NCBI RefSeq assembly: GCF_029968035.1
Contig: NZ_JASCIQ010000013.1
Span: 108,352 to 172,351 of the forward strand
Length of the DNA stretch: 64,000 nt
Direction: 5' to 3'
DNA from: Streptomyces cavernicola
GTDB taxonomy: Bacteria; Actinomycetota; Actinomycetes; Streptomycetales; Streptomycetaceae
Below the pieces are notes generated by a model that worked only from the letters and a program-made list of their open reading frames with translations, was not told where the DNA came from and made no database searches. This document shows, piece by piece, positions 60,178 through 64,000 of the stretch. A program made the translations under genes and the position numbers. Each line of letters opens with the position of its first letter. The first letter of the stretch is position 1.

Positions 60178-60714
60178 ATGCCGATCCACCGGCTGAACCA
60201 CGCCGTGCTCTTCGTCTCCGACCTGGCGCGCAGCACGTCCTTCTACTGCGACGTCCTGGGCTTCCGGCCGCTGCCCGAGGCCTTCCCCGGAGCCGCGTTC
60301 CTGCAGGCGGCGAGCTCCGCCAACGACCACGACCTGGGCCTCTTCCAGTCCAAGGAGACGACACCCGGCGGCAGCCACCGAACCGGCGGGGTGGGCCTCT
60401 ACCACCTGGCCTGGGAGGTCGACACCCTCGCCGAACTCCGCCGCATCCAGGGCGCCCTCACCGAGGCGGGCGCGCTGACCGGGGCGAGCAACCACGGCTC
60501 CACCAAAGCGCTGTACGCGCGCGACCCGGACGACCTGGACTTCGAGGTGTGCTGGCTGGTCCCGGACTCGGCGGTGGTCGCGGAACTCACGGCCATGACC
60601 TCCCCCACCCGCCCCCTCGACCTCGACGCCGAGATCGCCGCGTACGGCGCGAACACCCCTGGCGGCCCGCGCACGGACCCGACGGTCTGGCAGCACCTGG
60701 CGGGACCGGCCTGA
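60178..60714 (+). CDS. VOC-family protein (extradiol dioxygenase-like)
   Basis: A 178-residue protein with two VOC half-modules: PIHRLNHAVLFVSDLARSTS-FYCDVLGF and GGVGLYHLAWEVDTLAELRR, then ALYARDPDDLDFEVCWLVPD. His and Glu residues in these strands are candidate metal ligands. A 40-residue tail follows (RPLDLDAEIAAYGANTPGGP). It resembles catechol-2,3-dioxygenase-like single-domain proteins. No obvious ribosome binding site precedes the ATG. Substrate unknown. Confidence 0.85.
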   Translation: MPIHRLNHAVLFVSDLARSTSFYCDVLGFRPLPEAFPGAAFLQAASSANDHDLGLFQSKETTPGGSHRTGGVGLYHLAWEVDTLAELRRIQGALTEAGALTGASNHGSTKALYARDPDDLDFEVCWLVPDSAVVAELTAMTSPTRPLDLDAEIAAYGANTPGGPRTDPTVWQHLAGPA

Positions 60715-60738
60715 GACGCGCCGCACGGACCCGGTGAC

Positions 60739-61590
60739 CTACAGCCGATCTGCCGTTCGCCGTCCGCCGACACCGATGGCGAGCGCGGCAAGCGCCGGGG
60801 TGACCACGACTGCGGCACTGGCTGCGGCGGCCGTGGCGGGCGTCAGGACGCCGAAGCCGACGACGGAGGCGACGGTGACGAGGACCGCGCACACCACGTA
60901 ACTGCCCGTGGCGATACGGACCAGACGCAGCCGTTCCGCGACCGGCCGTGCCGAGCGGCGCAGCAGCCAGGCGAGCGCGGGCAGCAGCAGGACGGCGTGC
61001 ATCGTCACCGCATGGGCAGGCCGGAGCGAACCGGCCAACTCGTACGCCGCCTGCCGACGCCCCGCCCCTTCAAGCGTCAGACCCCGGGCGATCATGGCCG
61101 CACCGAAAGCCATGGACGCCACCAGCGCCACAAGCCCGGCCCGCACCGCCAACCGCATGTCGGCCGGCACCTCGGCCGGCATCTCGGAGCCGTCGCCGGC
61201 ACGGAACGCGGCGGCCGTCAGCGCGACCACCACCACGATCAGCGTCACCCCGCCCACGGCGAGCAGCCGGGCCACCACCGTGTCGAACGTGGTCTCCAGG
61301 TTGAAGTGCGAGGGCACCCCGCGCCACGCCTGCATCGACGTCAGGCCCACCTCCAACACCGAGGCCGCGGCGAAGACTCCGAGCAGCACCCGCCGGGCGC
61401 GGTCCCCGAGCCGTACGAACCCGGAGATCCAGGTGAGCGTGAGCACGCTGAGGCCGAAGGACACCCCGAACGTGATCGGCTTCCGCCATGACACGGGCCC
61501 GTCCCACGCCCCGCCGTCGACGACGAGAACGACCAGATGAAACCCGGCGACGGCGAGCAGAAGCAGGCCTGTCCGGTAGTGCATGCGCAT
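60739..61590 (-). CDS. Integral membrane protein, unknown function
   Basis: A 283-residue protein with about seven or eight hydrophobic segments (TGLLLLAVAGFHLVVLVV, GVSFGLSVLTLTWISGFV, GGVTLIVVVVALTAAAF, AVLLLPALAWLL, VVVTPALAALAIGVG). The motif WRKPITFGVSFGLSVLTLTW after the first helix is distinctive; I have seen it in uncharacterised actinobacterial membrane proteins. No transport or enzyme signature is visible. Confidence 0.8.
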   Translation of the reverse strand: MRMHYRTGLLLLAVAGFHLVVLVVDGGAWDGPVSWRKPITFGVSFGLSVLTLTWISGFVRLGDRARRVLLGVFAAASVLEVGLTSMQAWRGVPSHFNLETTFDTVVARLLAVGGVTLIVVVVALTAAAFRAGDGSEMPAEVPADMRLAVRAGLVALVASMAFGAAMIARGLTLEGAGRRQAAYELAGSLRPAHAVTMHAVLLLPALAWLLRRSARPVAERLRLVRIATGSYVVCAVLVTVASVVGFGVLTPATAAAASAAVVVTPALAALAIGVGGRRTADRL

Positions 61591-61895
61591 GAAAAGCCCT
61601 TCGCTAGCGCCTGGTTCAGTGAGGATCAGTCCGGTCAGCCCAACTGCACGATCGCGGCGACACCCACCGCGATGCCCGCATGACCGACCCGGAGCCGCAG
61701 CCGCAGCCGCAGTTGCTCTTGCTCTTGCGGTCGGAGTCGGACAGCAGTCCTTTCCCAGTGAGCCGACGCGGCCACCTCAAGGTCACACGCCGACCGGTAC
61801 GCCGGCGTCCTGCAGACGGAGACAACGGCCGTACTCCACCGGAAGCAGCGACGCGAAGCACGGTGCAGGGCCGACGCCGACGCCGACGGCCACGG
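61591..61895. other. Intergenic stretch without supported gene
   Basis: 305 bases. It contains a short (GCAGCC)n run near 61690-61715, which makes a Cys-Gly repeat on the minus strand and a Pro-Gln repeat on the plus strand. Codon use in the open frames is poor outside that run. No promoter or terminator stands out. Confidence 0.5.
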
Positions 61896-62327
61896 TCACC
61901 CCATCTCCATGAACCTCCGGCGCCAATACCCCCAAGTACTCAAGGGAGTCGCGAGTACGAGGTGGGAGCCGAGGGAGACGACCCTGCGGTCGAACTCGGC
62001 GTCCAGCCCGGCCACGATCCTGCCGAGGTCGGCCCGAGCACCACGGGGAAGCCACAGCAGCACGTCCTCCAGAAGGTCACGCGCCACGAGAGGATCACAG
62101 CAGTCGCAGCCCGCCACCGGATCCGGCAGCACACGCCCCGGTTGCCCCAGATACCGCCGGCACTCCGCCAGGGCAGCAACCACAGCCCCCGGCCACAGAC
62201 GCTCCTCTTCCGCCTTCCGGATCGCCGCACGAGTCGCCGCGGACACCCCACGGATCCGGCGAACGGGAACACCTCTTCTGGGCCGCCAACGCTCAGCACG
62301 CAGCCCCTTCGGAGGCCTACGCGGCAT
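61896..62327 (-). CDS. Hypothetical protein
   Basis: A 143-residue basic protein with no recognised domain. The start is Arg-rich (PRRPPKGLRAERWRPRRGVP). The middle has DPVAGCDCCDPLVARDLLED, a CxCC cluster that might bind metal, and a helical LLWLPRGARADLGRIVAGLD. Third positions are strongly G/C, supporting a real gene. No signal peptide. Function unknown; a nucleic-acid-binding role is possible from its charge only. Confidence 0.6.
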   Translation of the reverse strand: MPRRPPKGLRAERWRPRRGVPVRRIRGVSAATRAAIRKAEEERLWPGAVVAALAECRRYLGQPGRVLPDPVAGCDCCDPLVARDLLEDVLLWLPRGARADLGRIVAGLDAEFDRRVVSLGSHLVLATPLSTWGYWRRRFMEMG

Positions 62328-62532
62328 CGGCCTTTCGGATCAACATGCGGCCATGGTGCCACGTACCGCACCACCGCGAGCGACGCGGGGAACTCCCCCC
62401 CCCGAGGGTGACCCGACACGGTGAATTGATTGCGGAGGCGCAACACATACGCCCACACGCTGCGAAGCGTCGAGGAAACATGGAAGCCACGAAGCGCAAC
62501 CCCGGACGTCCGAGCGAGAAGGAGAAACCTCC

Positions 62533-62979
62533 ATGGCGATTCAGCGCATGGACAACGTCGGCATCGTCGTCGAGGACATGGACGCAGCCATCGCGTTCTT
62601 CGTGGAACTGGGCATGGAGTTGGAGGGCAGAGGCGAGGTGGAGGGCCTCTTCGCCGACCAGTGCACCGGACTCGACGGCGTCCGCTGCGACATCGCGATG
62701 GTCCGGACCCCGGACGGCCACAGCCGACTCGAGCTGGCGAAATACCGCAACCCCGCAGCGACCAGCGCCGGCCCGCGCAACAAGCCGCACAACATCCTGG
62801 GCACACACCGCGTCATGTTCGCCGTCGACGACATCGAGGACACCGTCGCCCGCCTGCGCCCCCACGGCGCCGAACTCCTCGGCGAGATCGCCCGGTTCGA
62901 GAACAGCTATCTGCTCTGCTACATCCGCGGCCCGGAGGGCATCATCATCGGACTGGCCGAGCAACTGCACGGAGACTGA
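62533..62979 (+). CDS. VOC-family protein
   Basis: A 148-residue VOC module. It reads AIQRMDNVGIVVEDMDAAIA-FFVELGMELEG, then CDIAMVRTPDGHSRLELAKY, HRVMFAVDDIEDTVARLRPH and the end GPEGIIIGLAEQL. A good ribosome binding site (AAGGAG) lies before the ATG. Fourth VOC gene of the window; the four are diverged from one another. Substrate unknown. Confidence 0.87.
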   Translation: MAIQRMDNVGIVVEDMDAAIAFFVELGMELEGRGEVEGLFADQCTGLDGVRCDIAMVRTPDGHSRLELAKYRNPAATSAGPRNKPHNILGTHRVMFAVDDIEDTVARLRPHGAELLGEIARFENSYLLCYIRGPEGIIIGLAEQLHGD

Positions 62980-63068
62980 GAAGAACCGCAGCAGACACTC
63001 GGCTCACCGGTGCCGAAGGATCCACCCTTACGACCTACGGCGCGAATTGCCCTGCCGACATGAAAACT

Positions 63069-63086
63069 CCGCACTCTAGAGTGCGG
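63069..63086. promoter_or_regulatory. Perfect 18-bp palindrome overlapping a -10 box
   Basis: CCGCACTCTAGAGTGCGG is a complete palindrome ending two bases before the methyltransferase GTG. It contains TAGAGT in -10 position for a leaderless transcript, so a bound regulator would directly block transcription. Confidence 0.65.
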
Positions 63087-63088
63087 GC

Positions 63089-63679
63089 GTGACCAACTCC
63101 TATGCGGGACTTGCCAGTCACTACAACCTCATCATGAGTTCGGGCTATTACGACTACGGCGCCTACGCCCAGCACCTGTCGCGCTGCCTCGGCGACAGCA
63201 GGGACCTCCTGGAACTGGGCGTAGGCACGGGCCTCATGTGCGAGCGACTCCTGAAAATCGCCCCCGAGAAGAAGCTGAGGATCACAGGCGTCGACCACAC
63301 CGCCGACATGCTGACCCAGGCGCAGGCCCGCCTGGGCAGCCATCTCCCGGACGACGCCGCCAACGCTAAGGGACTTGAGAACGTCGCCGCGATGCTGCGC
63401 CCCGGCGGGCTGCTCCTCCTGTCGATCCAGGAGGCGCCCCACGCGTACGCGAGGCCCTTGCCCGGCGGACTCGTCTACGAACAGGACATCGACGACCACG
63501 GCGGCGGACTCTTCACCAAGCACTACACCGTGAAGCAGGGCGATGCCGTGGTGGCACAGCAGAGCAGCCCGTACCGCCTGTACTCCATGAAGCAGGCGGA
63601 CGAGCTTCTCGAAGACCACGGATTCCACCCGCACGCCAACGGCCCGGACGTGCTGTTCAAACAGCTCACAAGGCGGTAA
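63089..63679 (+). CDS. SAM-dependent methyltransferase with internal deletion
   Basis: A 196-residue methyltransferase-like protein. Motif I (LLELGVGTGLMCERLL) and the post-I region (RITGVDHTADMLTQAQARLG) are followed almost at once by NAKGLENVAAMLRPGGLLLL, which is the motif III region. The strand with motif II (usually 40-60 residues further on) is absent. The C-terminal part (LPGGLVYEQDIDDHGGGLFT, SPYRLYSMKQADELLEDHGF) is intact. Class I enzymes of this type are normally about 240 residues. The frame is open, so the protein may be made but is probably inactive. The GTG is leaderless. Confidence 0.7.
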   Translation: MTNSYAGLASHYNLIMSSGYYDYGAYAQHLSRCLGDSRDLLELGVGTGLMCERLLKIAPEKKLRITGVDHTADMLTQAQARLGSHLPDDAANAKGLENVAAMLRPGGLLLLSIQEAPHAYARPLPGGLVYEQDIDDHGGGLFTKHYTVKQGDAVVAQQSSPYRLYSMKQADELLEDHGFHPHANGPDVLFKQLTRR

Positions 63680-63812
63680 CACCCCACCACAGCCGCCCAG
63701 TTCACTGACGGAGACCACGAAGAGGACCTGGTCGAGCAGCCCCCGCCGAGCGGGCCCGGCCGGTCTGAGACGATCAGTGGGACCGGAAGAACGAAAGAAG
63801 AGGTGGGGGAGC

Positions 63813-63995
63813 ATGTTGGCGCTGCTCGGCGCGTTGGCGATTGCCGTCGGCGGGTGTGTCTGCGTGGTGTGGGCGGAACGTGGCGGTCCCCGGTGGGTTC
63901 GTATCGTGGCGAGAGTGACGCTCGCAGTGGGCGAGCTGGTGCGCCGCTCGGACAAGAGCGGGCGCGGCGGCAGGAACTCAGGGGACGACGGCTAG
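63813..63995 (+). CDS. Small membrane protein
   Basis: A 60-residue protein. One hydrophobic segment (MLALLGALAIAVGGCVCVVW) is followed by a basic, Gly/Arg-rich cytoplasmic tail. AGGTGGGGGAGC precedes the ATG. The segment contains a poor lipobox-like VGGC. Function unknown. It lies at the window edge, so its operon context is not visible. Confidence 0.5.
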   Translation: MLALLGALAIAVGGCVCVVWAERGGPRWVRIVARVTLAVGELVRRSDKSGRGGRNSGDDG

Positions 63996-64000
63996 GACGG

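Noticed and set aside
61616..61861. Minus-strand small frame with a Cys-Gly repeat, possible peptide precursor
   Set aside because: No ribosome binding site, poor codon use outside the GCAGCC run, and no modifying enzymes nearby.

Overview
The window is high-GC actinobacterial chromosome, almost certainly Streptomyces. Third codon positions are nearly all G or C. GTG and TTG starts are frequent, stop-start overlaps of the ATGA/GTGA type recur, and copies of GC-rich repeats I know from Streptomyces intergenic regions are present. Gene families (PucR, SUKH immunity proteins, VOC proteins, MHS transporters, Nur-type nickel control, rare TTA codons) fit the same genus. No insertion sequence, integrase, prophage, CRISPR array or rRNA was seen. 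The content reads as accessory catabolic and transport islands.

Region by region: 1-5.8 kb holds a probable D- to L-amino-acid conversion locus: an enolase-superfamily racemase (partial), a GNAT acyltransferase, a PucR regulator, an M20 deacylase and an amino-acid permease. 5.9-9.1 kb holds a Clp_N/HTH protein, three poorly known proteins and, at 9.14 kb, a tRNA-like gene with mismatched helices and no U33. 9.3-14.1 kb holds a LacI regulator facing an operon of NCS2 nucleobase permease, amidohydrolase and TauE exporter, preceded by a 32-bp double LacI-type operator. 14.2-24.2 kb is a mixed stretch: three SUKH/SMI1-type immunity proteins, RibD_C reductases, GntR, a methyltransferase, a TetR plus 3-alpha/20-beta-hydroxysteroid dehydrogenase operon, and an orphan sugar-binding lipoprotein.

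24.5-26.8 kb holds an acyl-CoA ligase followed by a wrecked chimaera of a KAS III and an NAD-dependent epimerase. 26.8-29.5 kb is a nickel/cobalt ECF transporter (NikMN-Q-O type) behind a Nur-box-like promoter. A frameshifted small gene follows, then a leader-peptide attenuator with tandem rare ATT isoleucine codons in front of a small ACT-like protein (29.85-30.3 kb). 30.4-38.5 kb encodes mostly exported proteins (peptidoglycan-binding C39-like protein, esterase, phosphodiester glycosidase, SGNH hydrolase, DUF4333 lipoprotein), a LuxR regulator with two TTA codons, and an Imm49-type protein.

38.6-45.3 kb is a LysR-linked operon: MHS symporter, AidB-like acyl-CoA dehydrogenase, family III CoA-transferase and glutaryl-CoA-dehydrogenase-like enzyme, suggesting dicarboxylate (glutarate-type) catabolism. 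It carries three repeat curiosities: a minisatellite, a duplicated ribosome binding site, and a genomic repeat inserted in frame in a coding region. 45.4-49.2 kb has a second MHS transporter with an ArgE-like deacylase, and an LLM flavin oxidoreductase. 49.3-54.3 kb is a MarR-centred redox cluster. 55.8-60 kb pairs an Orn/Lys/Arg decarboxylase with a divergent LysR and a second, nearly duplicate amino-acid permease. 60-64 kb ends with VOC proteins, a membrane protein, an internally shortened methyltransferase and a tiny membrane protein.
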